Assembly (NCBI GenBank): GCA_021029095.1
Contig: JAJOHG010000145.1
Coordinates: 1 to 64,000 of the forward strand
Reading direction: 5' to 3'
DNA length: 64,000 nucleotides
Source of the DNA: Phellopilus nigrolimitatus
Taxonomy: Eukaryota; Basidiomycota; Agaricomycetes; Hymenochaetales; Hymenochaetaceae
Positions 10,769 through 23,700 of this stretch are shown piece after piece; position 1 is the first letter of the stretch, and each line of letters begins with the position of its first letter. The position numbers were made by a program, and so were the translations under genes. The notes under the pieces were generated by a model. It did no database searches. It had not been told where the DNA came from and saw only the letters and a program-made list of their open reading frames with translations.

Positions 10769-13700
10769 CTATGGGCGGTAGGCAGGCGGCCTAGCGCCGT
10801 CCAGCGCATCTCCAAAGTTCGCCGAGCTCCCAGACACCGGAACCCCAGCAGCACCATCCGCAGACGCACCTGCGCGGCGCCCCTTTTCGCGCTCGCTGCC
10901 CGGCTGCTGCTGCTGCCGCGCCCCTGCACCTGCCCCGCCCGACATCCCACGGTCCGCGCCGCCTTCTTCGCCCTCACCTCGGGTGCCGCTGTCGCGCTCG
11001 AGAGGCGCGCCCGGAGCTTCCCCGAGCGTCGCGTTCGTGAATGGCAGGGCGGACCGCTCGTCCCACTGGTCGCGGGCGAGCACCTCGCGCGCGTGCCTCC
11101 TCGCGTCCTCCGGCGCGCGGGGATCTGCGCACACACACCAAGACGTCAACGGAGACCCGTCAACCGCCATCGCATTGTGCACCGCCGACAAGCTTACCTC
11201 TCAGCACCGCCGCGTACGCGCCGCGCGCCCTCTTCCTGTACTCGTCATAGCGTTCGCGCTCGCGCTCGAGGGGCGCCTCTGGCTCGGCCGCGCTGTGCGC
11301 TTCGCTGCTGCTGCGCCGGCTCGCGGACGCGCTGTCGTAGCTGTACGTGGAGCCGTCGAGCGAGCTCAGTGTGTCCACGGAGCTGCTCGCGGGGCTGGCG
11401 ACCCGCTTGTTCCTGCCGTCGCGGACGCCTTCCTGGGGACAGCGGAGACATGCGTAAGCGGCTGCACATGGGAGGGAACCGCTTGTTTCTAGTGTTGGCT
11501 TGCCTTCGTCAGCCCCAAGAGCACCAGCTCCCTGTCGTCGGGGTCGAAGCCGTCGAGCCACTGCCGCATCGCGCCAAGCATGGCGTTCTGGACCTTCGAA
11601 GTCCCCGTGGCGTAATACGGGTGGAAAAACGCCTCCAGGACCTTCAAGGGGTGCCCCATGGCCGTCAGTCCAAACATCTCTTTGCTCCGCGTGGCTTACC
11701 TCGTCGATGGCGCCATTGGGGTCGTCTCCGTCCTTGTACCACGCCTGCGTGCTCACACATCCAATATTCACTTGGCTCAGTACCGTGAGTGCAGCGCCGG
11801 ACGCGGGACTTACATGCACGACCAGGCCGACGGCGTGCTCGACCACGACCTGCGCGACCCGCCCGGCCGGCTCGTTCAGGATGAGGTCCACGTGGTCCTT
11901 CGCGAGGATGCTGTGGGTCGGGTCGGAGGCGCGCGGGTTATCGAAGACCTGTGCGGGATGTTTAACCGACGCTCGTTGCACTGGAGAGATTAAGTGGAGA
12001 AGCTCCGGGGCGGACTGACCTCGTATTGTTCTTTGGTGTCGATGACGGCCTGGCTCTCCTCCTTCAGCGCGAGCGTAACCTCCGTGACTATCGGCTGCAG
12101 GCACGTACGGAAACAAGCTGAGCCACGTCTGCGTCCGGTGCTGATGACATTAGGCTTAGGCTTACAATGAGCACAGGCGCAAGGAGCGTGTAGACACCTG
12201 CATGGGCCGTCAGCTTTGCCAAGCTCTAACTCTACGGACGGCGGCCGGAGACAGCGCCGGCGCTCACACTTGTTCAGCACGTCCGTGATCTGCTCGAGCA
12301 GCTCCGCCAGGCCCGGGATGCTCTCGATAACGGATATGACCTCGCGGACGATGTCGTCGCGCCACGCGAGCACGTCCCACAGGAGCGCGCGCGTCTCGGC
12401 GGACGGCGCGTACTGCGTGAGGTCCGCCGGCGCGCTCCTGTCGCCGCCGCGGGCGTCTGTGTCTGTGTCCGTGTCTGCGCGCCTGAAGTCGTTGTCGCCG
12501 AACCGGTGCGCGCGCGCGCGCTTCTCGAGGTCCGCGGTGGCCGCGACCTTCGCGCCCGGGTCGAGGAAGGCGGGGAGCCGCGCGAGGAGGGCGCGCAGGC
12601 TCGCGAGGGTGCTGCCGGAGTCGACCTGCGGGGTAGTGCAGATACGCGCGTCAGTGTGTATCCAGAATGCTGAGTCCTGTATTTAAGGAAATAAACTCAT
12701 ACATACTTCTTCCATGTTCACCGTGAGATCGACGACGCTCGCCTGGCTCAGGTGGCTGCGCGCGCGCCCCGGCCGGTCAGCAGACGGTCGCGCGCGGCGT
12801 AGTAGTAAAGTCAAACGCACTCTGAGGCTTCCCCGAGGATGGAGTGCAGGAAGTCTGCGCTCCCGAAGGTGCCCGTGACAAGCGGGGGCGCTCGGCCCTT
12901 GGGCGTTCTGATGAGGACTGGCGCGCAAGCGCGTGTCGGCGCAGCGGATGACGGACACGGTAGTCAGATAAGACAGGAGAAAGAAAGAAAGAAAGAAAGA
13001 AAAAGAAAAAAGAGTAAAGACCTTTGTCGCCGACGTGGCAGAAAACGTCCCTACACCCGAGCCTGCGCAGCGCGAGCTCGCACCAGTTGCCTGAAGAAAG
13101 AAAGAAAGAAAAAAAGAGCGTTAACGTCGTTGGGCGCAGTGCGCGGACTGAGAGAGCTGAGGAAAAGAAAGAAAAAAAAGGTTCGCTTCGGCGGTGCTCA
13201 CTGTGCGCGAGCAGGTCCTCGAGCGTGTGCAGCGCCGCGCCGAGCAGGCGGAACGCCTCCCACATCTCCTCGCAGTCGTCCGGGTCGTCGCCGTCCTCGT
13301 TCTCGTCGTCGCCGGCGCTGTCGGCGGGCTTGCTATTGTCGGCGTTGTCGGCGGCGGCGGCGGCGGCGAAGAGGGAGCGCCGCGCGGCGTGCACCCGGCG
13401 CCCGAGCGCGATGCACGCGCGCAGCGTGCGGCGGACGTGCGCGGTGGAGGTGTCCCAGGCGCGGCCCTCCGTCGCCATGTATTTCTAGGACGCAAATGCA
13501 GAAGCAGCGTTTCTCGTCGCTGGCCCACGGTGTGTGAGTGCGGCGCGCACGCACCTTCATGCCGTTGGACCGGTCGACCTCGAGCTCCTCCGGGGCGACG
13601 GGCGGGCGCAGCGCCGGGTGCACGCGCCGCGCGTCGCCCTCCTTTTCTGCGTAGCCCCTGCGTGCGCGCGGGTCAGCCTCGGGGTGCGCTGCGCTACAGG

Positions 13701-14520
13701 GCACGCGGGAGAGCGGGGGCGTACTTGGGGTTGTCTATGTGCTCCTGCGGGCGGGATGCTTAGCGGCGGGTCTGGTGTGTCATGGGGAGGAGGGAGACGG
13801 GAGACGGGAGAGGCGCGCACGCACGCACCACGGGCAGGTACACGCCGAGCCGCTCGGGCGTGATGAGGAACTCGCGCGTCGCGAAGCCGAAGCTCTGCAG
13901 ATACAGACCAGCTGTAGTACTCGTATGAAGGCACGTAGGAGGCGGGGGCCACTTGCCATGAACCCGAGCGCCTGCACGACGAGGAGCAGGGTGTCCGGCG
14001 CCATCTTGCTGAGCCCGGCGACGTCCATCGCCTGCGAGTAGTCGCGCAGCCAGTTGCCCTGCAAAGCGCATCAGACAAGATTCCGCCTGCGGGTGCGGGT
14101 GCGGGTGCGGGAGGGGGCACGCACGAAGTAGACGCGCCGCACGTCCGCCTTGGAGAAGGTCGGCGCGGCGCGGCCGCGGAGGACGGCGGCGAGCCCGCGC
14201 GCGAAGAGCGTCGCGAGCAGCGCGCGCAGCCCCCCGCCGCCGCCCGCGTGGCGGTGCGGGGACTTGGCGAGCGCGGCGAGGACGGCCTCGATGTCTGCGG
14301 GTGCAGGCGGGTGCAGGCGGGTGTGTGTGTCAGTCGGGATTTGGATGGGATTGGGGGGAAGGGGACGCGGAGGCTCACCGCCGTGCCGGAACGCGCGGCC
14401 GTGCAGGAAGGCGTAGCCCGGGATGGAGCCCGCGCCGAATGCGTGTGCGCCGTGCGGGAGGAGGGCGAGGAGCAGGACGAGCGCGAGGAGCCAGTGGCAC
14501 TGGGCGGGCCCGGGTGGCAT
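10769..14520 (-). CDS. het-c: HET-C family protein (heterokaryon incompatibility protein C homologue)
   Basis: Eighteen exons from ATG at 14520 to the stop at 10769 keep phase throughout and encode 824 aa. An N-terminal signal peptide (about residues 1-27, hydrophobic LLALVLLLALLPHGAHA) precedes the HET-C domain: VRRVYF/GNWLRDYSQAMDV, then SFGFATREF, LGVYLPV/EHIDNPK, a conserved LHTLEDLLAHSNWCELAL and PPLVTGTFGSADFLHSIL. These match Neurospora het-c closely. In Neurospora different het-c alleles trigger incompatibility; the family is widespread in fungi and its basal role is unclear, so the name does not prove an incompatibility role here. The C-terminal about 200 residues are Ser/Glu/Gln-rich, not the glycine-rich repeats of the Neurospora protein. 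Two introns have GC donors (after 13957 and after 11504), and exon 5 (13725-13744) is only 20 nt. It converges with the BTB array. Confidence 0.92.
12977..13181. repeat. GAAA microsatellites inside two adjacent HET-C introns
   Basis: GAAA/AAAG runs occur at about 12977-13013, 13092-13115 and 13161-13181. They lie in the two introns flanking the 69-nt exon at 13022-13090 (and at the edge of the next one). On the coding strand they are TTTC tracts near the acceptors, so their length could influence splicing. Confidence 0.8.
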
Positions 14521-16607
14521 CGTCGAGGTGATAATAATGAGTAGTGGTTAAGACGGAAGATTATCCGCGTTTACGGTGATTCGGAAGGCGGGGCGGCGGC
14601 TGGAGGGGAGGTGTACAGTGCACGGCGTTCGGGGTGTGCGTGTGCTCTTTTCGGGTGAGGCCTCGCGGCGAACACGGCGTGCGCAGATTGGGCGGCGCTG
14701 GCTAGTATGGCTTATCTAGCCAAGGCATGGAAGCACGCTCGCTCGAATTATTATTCTCTACTAAATACACAGGAATATACACACGCCTCCCGAAAACACG
14801 CGGGTGCCGTACATGTACATGTACCCACCCGCGCACGCCGATCACGAAACACACGCGCCGATCCAGCTCGAGGCCCCAGTCGAGAGTCGAGAGTCGAGAG
14901 TCGAGAGTCGAGAGGTCGCGACCGCGTTTCTAGCCCCGCCGAGCCCGCGCAGGCGAGCCAAAACGCCTAAAGCCTCTTTATGTCTCTGCTCGATTTGCCT
15001 CCGTTCCGCCGCTGAGCTTAATGAGGTGCGCGGTAAGCGCAGGTTTCGAATAGGCCGGTAACGCGCTGCGATATATGCATGTACATGCATGTACAGCGAC
15101 AAGCCCGTGCGTGCGGGGGCTGCGTTGCCTTTATCTTGCAAGAGGTAGGTTTGAGTTTCGAAGTGTGGGTCAATTGCAAATTCGCTTGTCAGAGGGGTTC
15201 GAATTTTTAGAAAGACGTACGAGACAGAGATGCAGAGATGCCCGGCGCCGTCAGGGCGCGAGGCTCTGACGGCAGGGGCGATCGGTACAGTACGTGTACA
15301 TATGTACAGTACAGTGACAGAGGCACAGACACGTCTTGCTGTAACTCAGTTCAGAACGTCTCCCGACTGACGCATTTAGACTGCGACTCTGGGCAGCGGC
15401 GAAACGTAACGAGAATGCTCCGGCGAGCTGACTGTGCGCACCGTCGACCGGGTCGGATCACGGATGGACACAAGCACACAAGTTCTGTCAGCGTCCAGCG
15501 AAAGAGATCACTAACGCCCGCCTAGCGCCGCACGCACGCACGCCCTGTGGTGGGCAGCGAGCAGGAAGCGGCGGAAGCTTTCCTCTCTCGTGCGTGCGTG
15601 CGTGCGTGCGTGCATGTGGAAGCCGACGGAGACCGGTGGGTGGGCGCGGGGTCTGAGAAGGAGCTAGTTGGCGATAATGGGAATGGAACTGCGCATAGAT
15701 AGGGCAGGTTCGCGCGGGCTTGGAGTGGAGACGGGCGACCCGGGAGGTTAGCCAGACTATGCCAAAGGAGGCGTGGCGACCGCAGACAGTAAAAAGACAG
15801 GGGCGCGCACGGGCACGGTCCGTGCGAGCGAAGCGCGGGGGCGCGCGCGGCTGCGGCGCACACACCGAGCGGGAGAACGCGAACCACAGCGGGGACGATT
15901 GGCGTGATGATGGGCCCGCCGGTCTGGACCAGACACAGCTTCGCTGGATCGTCGCCCGTCGACGGGCTGGAGCGTCGAGCACGGTCTCTGTGCGCGCGCG
16001 CTGCGGATTGGCCGCCGCAGATTGCGCGCCAGATGGGAAATCTCCCTCCTCGATCCGGCCCAATTGTGCTTGCGCTTCGGCTTCGGCTTCGGCTTCGGCT
16101 TCCCTCTGCCGGCACGTTCTTCTTCTCGATAAGCATATGCCTCCCCCCTGCGCGCCCTGCCCGCTTCGCTGGCGACGGGGCGGTTGCTGCGTGCAGTCCT
16201 CTTCGGGCCAGAGAGAATAAACAAAAAATATATACTGTTTGCGGAGTTGGTAAATGAAGGGAGCGCGGCAAGTACGGAGAGGGAAGCCGAAGGGGGGAGC
16301 CGATCGCCGGCATACATACAGTTTACGTACATTGGGACTTATATTACCTGCTGAGGGCGTGCCTGCCTGCTCACCTGCTCTGCTCACCTCCAAGTCCCGT
16401 CCTCTTTTCATCTCATCCACCCCATCCTCCCCAGCTCCCCGTCCCCCGCCTCGTGCAAGCCGCACACCGCCCCGCCGGCGTCGACGTCCCCGCAGCACAC
16501 CCCGCCCCCTCCGCGCCCCCCGTCCTCGGCGTCCCGGCCCGCCCGCACATCGATCGCTTCCATTCCCGCCTGCCTGCCTGCCGGCTCCCTCCCCTCCCCC
16601 CGCCAGC
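14521..16607. other. Divergent intergenic region between HET-C and SKN7
   Basis: This 2.1-kb gap separates two divergently transcribed genes, so it should hold both promoters. It contains a four-fold GTCGAGA-type tandem repeat (about 14880-14912), a GTGC repeat (15591-15613), a CTTCGG repeat (16074-16098) and several TGTACATGTACA-like palindromes (14806-14824, 15075-15096, 15287-15312). A 420-aa open frame on the minus strand is judged spurious. The last 250 nt before SKN7 are C-rich, like a basidiomycete leader. Confidence 0.55.
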
Positions 16608-19600
16608 ATGGACCAGTCCGCGCCGTACCAGCACCACCCGCGCCCCGCGCAGCTCTTCCCGCAGGGCGGCCAGCTCCCGCCTCCCTCCGCACTGCACCTC
16701 CCCATGCCCTCCTTCTCGCGCTCGAACACCCTCCCCCCGATCCCCGCCATGTCCCACGCGCCCGACGCCCGCTACCCGCCGCCCTCCTACCACCCCTCCC
16801 TCGCGACCCCCACCAGCTCCGCCGGCGGGCCCCTCACCAGCCCCGCGAGCGCCGGCGCCGGCGCCCCGCCCTGGTCCGCCTCCGGCCACCGCACAAGCAG
16901 CTCCCGCGACGAGGTCCACCCGGGCATGCGCCGCCGCGAGAGCAAGGGCAAGGCCATCGACGGCCCCGGCCCGAGCGACTCCCACCGCGAGCCGCAGCAG
17001 GGCAGCTCGCGGCACCACCAGCAGCAGCACCAGCAGCTCGCGCCCGCGCAGCAGGACATGCAGAAGGACACGGACGACGGCTTGAGCTCGACGAGCGATT
17101 TCGTGAAAAAGCTGTACAAGTAAGCATCATCCTCGTTTTTTTTTTTTTTTCACTATCTGTGCTGACGTATTGTATTTTAATCTTAACGGTAAAGAATGCT
17201 AGAAGACAGCGCATTCGCGAACGTCGTGTCGTGGAACCAGGCCGGAGACGCATTCGTAGTCAAGGTCGGCTTTAGCTTGATCTGTCTGCGAAATCCCCGT
17301 GCTCACTAGTTCCGATTTTCAGGACATGAACGAATTCACCAAGTCCATCTTGCCTCGGATGTTCAAACACTCAAATTTCGCCAGTTTTGTGCGGCAATTA
17401 AATAAATATGACTTCCACAAGGTAAAATTAAGAAAAAAATTGTTAGAGAATGATCGCTTCAATTTTATCTCCCGCAGGTCAAGAACTCTGACGATAGCCA
17501 GTTTGGAGAGCATGTACGTCTCCCAAGATCTTTTTTCGCATCTCGAAAAGCTTGTTCATGATGCTTCTTCCTTCAGAGTTGGACATTTAGGCATCCGGAT
17601 TTTCAGATCGACCGGCGAGACGCTCTTGAAAACATCAAACGGAAAGTCCCCGCTCAGCGCAAATCCGCTGTCAGCTCGCGCGGCCAGGCTGGTTCTCCAG
17701 GCGTGTCTCCTTCCGACGGCGTCGATAACCCAGCCGCACAGGCGCTTCAAGCACAGATCGACAGACTAACCCAGGCTCACGACGAAATGACGCAGCATAT
17801 CCGACATCTCGAGAGCAACTACCAAAGCGTGCTCGGCGAAATGGTCAACTTCCAGCGAAACATGGCCCAGCAGGACGGTCTAATGCAGAACTTAATCCAG
17901 TATTTCTTGCAACTCGAGAATGGTGGGTAATGTTATATATGGAACGACTTCCATACCCCCCCTTTCTCGGCTTTTCTCCCCTCCCTTCTTTCCCTCTCCC
18001 CACTATCTTTATGACACTTTCTTTCCTTGTCTTCTCACATCTCTCGAATAAAGCCCTGATTAACCCATTCTTTTTTTATTCTATTTGCTCCACCTGTCCG
18101 CGCACACGCACTCTGGCGTGTTTCTGTCAGCCAAAATCAAAGAGGAGCAAAACGCGAGTAACGCAAACGGCTCGGCGAGCAACGGGGGAGGTACGTTTGC
18201 CGACCAGAACCCGTTCGTCGCCGCCAGGGAGGCGCAGAGGATGGTCGGGAACTACCCGGAAGACGACGTCGCGCGCGCGTCGCTCGAGCAGCTCAACGAG
18301 ATATCGCGCCGCGCGACGGCGGCGGGCATGACGTTTACAAACGGGGCAGTCAGCGCGGGCAGCAACCGCCCGGTGACGCCCGGCTCGGCACAGCGCATCC
18401 TCGCCGCCGCCGCAGGCATGCTGCAGGGCCACGCCCAGCCGCAGGACGCACAGCGGCAGAGCCCGCAGGCGCAGAACCGCGCAACGCCGTCGGCGGGCCC
18501 GGCGCTCACGAACCTCAGCCGCGAGGACGCGCTGCAGCGCATCGAGGAGCTCGCGCGGCAGCGGCCCGCGTCGGCGGGCGGGCGGGGCGGCGGCATGTCG
18601 CAGGCGGGCGCGCCGCAGCAGCAGATCCTGCCGAGCGTGCAGTACGCGAGCGGCTCGGACCCGTTCATCATGCCCGGCCCCGAGTCGGGCGCGCTCGACC
18701 TGTACGCGGGCGGCGGCGGCAGCCCGACGAGCATCACGCACTCGGGCCTGCAGGTCTTCACGCTCGGCCACCTCATGCCCAAGTCCACGGGCGACGACGA
18801 CAGCGCGATCTGGAGCTTCGACGCCACGCAGCACCAGGGCGGCGGCGCGTCGGCCGCGGCGTCTGCGCAGGCCGCGGCGTACGGCTCCGCGTCTGCGAAC
18901 GGCGCGCCGCCCGCGGGCATGGGCGGCGGTGCCGACTACGACGCGTCGGTCGATGGCGGCGCGGTCTCGCGCCCTGGGAGCGCGCAGAAGCTGCGCGTGC
19001 GGCGCTCGACGTTCGTGCCGGGGTGGGCCGTGCCGCCGCGCGTGCTCCTCGTGGACGACGACGCGGTGAGCCGGAAGCTCTCGAGCAAGTTCCTGCAAGT
19101 GTTCGGGTGCACGATCGACGTCGCCGTCGACGGCGTCGTCGCGGTGAACAAGATGAACCTGGAGAAGTACGACTTGGTGCTGATGGTCTGTCGAAATGGT
19201 TCTTCCTCCCTCTTTCTCCTCGGGCGCTGATGAGGGTGCTCCTAGGACATCGTGATGCCGAAGCTAGACGGTGTATCCGCGACCTCGTTAATCCGGCAGT
19301 TCGATCATATGACGCCGATCATATCCATGACGAGCAACTCGAAACCGAACGAGATCATGACTTATTACAACCACGGTGCGACAGAAAAGAAAACATTCAT
19401 GATATTGGGCTGGTTATTGATTCTCTCGACCAGGCATGAACGATATCCTGCCCAAGCCCTTCACAAAAGAGGGGCTGTTAAGCATGCTAGAGGTTCGCCC
19501 CGCGTGTTCCTCCTTTCCAGCAGCGGTCGCTGACAGCCCCGCAGAAACATCTCACGCACCTCAAGACCATCCAGCAGCTCTCGCGCGTCCCGCGCTCGGT

Positions 19601-19874
19601 GGGCATCCCGCCGCTGTCCGACAGCCAGTTCGACCAGGCGCTCATGGTCACGGCCGCGAACCCGCCGCCGCCGGACGACGACGGCGGCAAGATCAACCCG
19701 CTCGCGGGCATGGGCCTCTCGGACGAGGAGTACGCCGCGATCCTGCAGGGCATCGTCAACGGCGAGACGTTCCAGGGCCTCAGCCCGAACTTCAACCTCG
19801 TCGAGAAGCGCAGCCTCGACGACGCAGCGGACGGGCGCGACGGCAAGCGCGGGCGGTTCGAGGTGATCGAATGA
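16608..19874 (+). CDS. SKN7: SKN7-type transcription factor (HSF DNA-binding domain plus response-regulator receiver)
   Basis: Nine exons (16608-17119, 17195-17264, 17323-17421, 17478-17513, 17577-17922, 18131-19185, 19246-19375, 19434-19492, 19545-19874) encode 878 aa in phase. A disordered N-terminus leads to an HSF-type DNA-binding domain at about residues 164-265 (FVKKLYKMLED, NFASFVRQLNKYDFHKV, SWTFRHPDF). A coiled coil follows (QALQAQIDRLTQAHDEM), then a long Gln/Ala/Gly-rich linker. The receiver starts near residue 655 (RVLLVDDDAVSRKL); the phospho-acceptor is Asp707 in DIVMPKLDG and the Lys is in PKPF. SKN7 proteins receive phosphate from a hybrid histidine kinase through Ypd1 and control oxidative and osmotic or wall stress genes. 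All key receiver residues are present, so it should be phosphorylatable. Intron 5 (208 nt) is longer than the rest. Confidence 0.95.
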
Positions 19875-20769
19875 GATGCGCGCGACGCGCGCGTGCGTGG
19901 GATCCTGTTTCGGTCCTGCGTTCGTACCTTTTTGTAGACGATTGGTTCCCGATGCTGTATAATTTCGCCATCCGTCCGTCCGTCCGTCTTGCATTGCCGC
20001 TCACCATCCTTTATCTCGCCCATCATCACTACCCCTGGTCCTCTCAGCCTGCTCTTCCATTCGTCCTCGCTGAAGCACCCAATCTTTGCTGATTATAGCG
20101 TGTGTCGCCGCGCCGCGCCGCATCATTATTAATACTTGCTTGAAGTCCAAAATAATTTTGTTTGCCTTTTGTTGCTCCTTGCTTGTCTTTGCCGCATCTT
20201 TCTTGTCCTTTCCCCACTTTCTTTCTTTCTTTCTTTCTTTCTTTCGCATGTGGCATGTAGCAATTATGGATGTATTGTATAAATGTATCGCGCTAGAAAA
20301 AAAAAGGCAACGCCCCTGCCGCACGTCCCAGCGGCCATACACGTCCAGGGGGGTTCTCAATTTTATACCCAGAATCTACGGCTTACTAAAAACGCTTATG
20401 TAATTCTTCGTGAGAAAACAAATATCATTTTGAATTTTTTTTGATTGGCCAGCTAAGAGAAACGACTGTGTCGACAGCGTCGTCGTCGTCGTCGTCGTCG
20501 ACGCCTCGTCGGAAAACTAGGCAATCCATTCGTATCAGATTTCAGATCTCAAACGGCGTGAAGGATCGGCGGATCGACAGAGCTTTCTATATCGAAAATA
20601 TGTGACGTGTACCTTTACAGTCAGTACCACCAGTCACGGATTGCGGGGAGTCTATGTAACTATGCCACTTGTCGCTATACGTTATATAATTCATGGGGGT
20701 AGTAAATACATGTGGACATGCAGCTTATGGATATTGGCAGTGATATAAAAAAGAAGCCTAGATGCGTGA
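19875..20769. other. Intergenic region after SKN7
   Basis: Convergent gap between SKN7 and the large minus-strand gene. It contains SKN7 3' UTR, a TTTC microsatellite (about 20217-20246), a TCG repeat (about 20479-20502) and AT-rich sequence. The GC content drops near 20.3 kb and stays lower to the right end. No gene was seen. Confidence 0.6.
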
Positions 20770-23700
20770 TTAGAAAGCCTCCATCAAATGCGTCGATACG
20801 TTCCGGTACAGCGAGCGCGCGCCGTCCGTCGAGACGTACTCGGAGACGCACCGGGCTGCGATGCGCTCGAAGTCGTCCGTCGTGAACTCGGCCGCCATCT
20901 CGCCGCCCAGTGCGATGATCGCCTCTGACGCGATGGCGAGCCGCTCCTCGGGCGTGAAAGGCACGAAGGGGAGGACCGCTGTGACGCGCGACATCAGCGA
21001 AGTCTGTGCGCGATAACTGTCAGTACGCGTGACGGAGTTGTTGGCTAGCTGGAACGCACCCCAAGCCGTTCGGTGACACGCGGGCGAAGGAGATTCATCA
21101 GGTCGCGGTATTCTGCTTTCGAGATGATAGTGTCGGCATCCTTGCGCGAGGCGTGATGCTCGAATACGAGGTCCTGCCCTATGTTCGATGTTCCAAGCCA
21201 AATGACGTTTCGCACGTCGATGTGTCGACGACCAGCGTCGATCGAACATCGACCTAAGAGATTGAAGGGGCTTAAGTAAAATAAATAGGAACAGAACTGA
21301 AATATTGGACGCACCTAGCTCCCATGGTGCAAGCAAAGACCAGAGCGTGCGTTCGTCTTCGTTCTTGTCAATTTCCTGGATACGTGAAATGCGAATTTAA
21401 CGTGCGATGAATGAAGAAAGAGAGTATAAAACGTACATCAAGGACAACTACGCAGCGCTTTCCCGCATTTTCTTCGAGAAACTCTGCAAGCGTCCGTTCC
21501 GACGGTGGCTGATGAAATGTGAAGATAAATTCACGTTCACGAACGATAGCAAAACAAAATGCCACCCACGTCATATGGACTCATAGATGGACACTGCCAT
21601 AGATCATGGGAGGTCTTCAAGATAGTCATGTTAACAGTGTGCGTCGGGACATCAAGCAAGCTTCCAACTGGGAAAAACAACTTCAATACCATGCCTAACA
21701 AGCGAATTTCCTTTTCGCGAAAGATATAATTGCTTACACTTTCTGGCTAACAGACTTTTCCCGTGCCCGCTTGGACCACAGCACAAGACGACGAGCGGGG
21801 TCCCGATGGGCTGCTGTGAATGCATGCCGAGCACCCAATACAGGTGCTCTAGTGCACGATCCTGGCCGACGAAGTCGAAGCGCATGCGTGCCAGCGGCCT
21901 GAAGTCCGACCGACGCAGCGCTGCACTTGTTTGCGCGGACTGAGGGCCAGCCGCCGTTGCGCGGTTCAAATAGTACTTCATCGCGGGATTCAGTACGCTT
22001 TCACGCTTCTTGCTTTTGAGTGGCGTCGTTGCGCCAGGCGGATCCGAAGGCAAGTCAGTTAGGACGTCCCCGTCCTCCTCCTCAACCACATCATCCTGCG
22101 TGTGCTGATTGTGCACATTGCGCAAGTCCTCCGGGAGTGCAGAGGGGTCTGCGCCAAATGCGAGCAACGTCTTCACGATTTCCGTCCTGTTCGCGAGCTG
22201 GTCGTTCGTCAGGGCGAACTCCAGAGCAGACTGCGGGCCCACGTCTTCGTTCGGACGCGCCTCTCCGCTTGACAACACACGCTCAACCTCAGCTGGGTCA
22301 TCGCTGGCGATGGCAAAAATGAGCGTGGGTCGCGGCGTTGCGATAGCATGAGAAGGGGAAGAGATAGGAGCAGTAGTGGGTGTGGATTTGGCAGCGGGCG
22401 AAGATACGATGGGAGGTGTATACGAGTTGCGTACTGATATTGGGGCAGGAGGTGAAGCTGGAGCTGAGACTGAGACATAAGGCCCACGTAAAGAAGGTTC
22501 TCTGGGAAGGACATCGCGGTCAAAACCCGCACTCTCGAACCCACGAGAGAGCTCGTCGAAATCGAAGCCGCGCATAGAGCCAGAGAGAGGACTTAATAAA
22601 TCAATATTAAATGCATTCTCCCCGTCGGAATCGTTCGAGCGCAGGCGACGATGGGCCCTTTCCACTCCGCCTTGACGAGTATTATCAGGCTGAGCAGAAG
22701 AATGCACATCGGAGTTTACGGAACGCCTTTGGGAACCGTCATTAGCATTAACTGGAGGGGAATCATGCGTGGGTATATTCGAGTCGTTGAGATATGCAGA
22801 GATTAATGAAGATCTAGCAGATGAATGCTGTGGACGATTTCAATCAAGGTTTATAGAAGACATCAAAGCCGCAAGTGTTTCTCTACTTACCGAATTGCTG
22901 TCGACAAATGATCCTTGTGATACACTCCGAAGATGAGATGGAGATGAAAGAATAGAGACTTAAGTCACCGTTTTAATCAGGGGTTCAGTAAGATAGTATT
23001 TGTAAGGCAATAACTCACCCGAAGAGAAACGATGGCGATGTGAGAGAGAAGGAGAGGGCTGGGAATCAGACGGAGCAGGACTATTTACTCGTGACTAGTC
23101 AAAGAAAGAAAAAGGGATCATCAGAAATTGTCAATAAAGAAGATGCCTGGCGAAAACAGACATACGAGTCGAAGTGGTTTTACCCACGATGGCGGTCTAC
23201 TTGAAGAGGGGTCGGAACCTGTTGACATCGCTGGAGATACGGACCGGGCTCGATTAATATTCGATTCGTATTCCAATTGAGAAGCAGAGCGTGGATGGTT
23301 CGCGAAAGCCATATTGCGCAAAGATGCCGAGCTTGAGCGCGAAGTTAGGCTGTCTCGATATAAAGGCGGTCTAGCAGCGAAGGATGCTGGAGATACAGAA
23401 CGAGCGCGGTTTGAGCCCAGCTCAAACCGAGAGGCCGACAGAGGCTGAGGCGGAAGAGTTAGACTTTGACGGGACGCCATACTTGTGTCGGAGAAGAGGC
23501 TATTGCGAGCAGAACGGGGCGACTGACTCCTTGATGAGTGCGCCCGGTCCTACAAAGCACATCAGCGTCTTGTCTTTCGAACACCACGTCAAGAAATAAT
23601 CACCAGAAGAAGAGACTGTCGAAAACCGAATGGCACCTTCTGTTTACCTGTCTTCTTTGAAACATCTGCCCAGGACGGCCGGTTTGAGCTCGAAGAAGAT

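Noticed and set aside
15488..16750. 420-aa minus-strand frame upstream of SKN7
   Set aside because: It overlaps the start of SKN7 on the opposite strand and translates simple repeats (EAEAEAEA from CTTCGG units). Composition explains it.
23589..23636. Natural stop of the zinc finger protein after QSLLLVIIS
   Set aside because: The GT at 23636 with the acceptor at 23550 keeps phase into a further 128 codons and onward to the AAA+ exons; the read-through tail is short and hydrophobic. Kept as the alternative model only.
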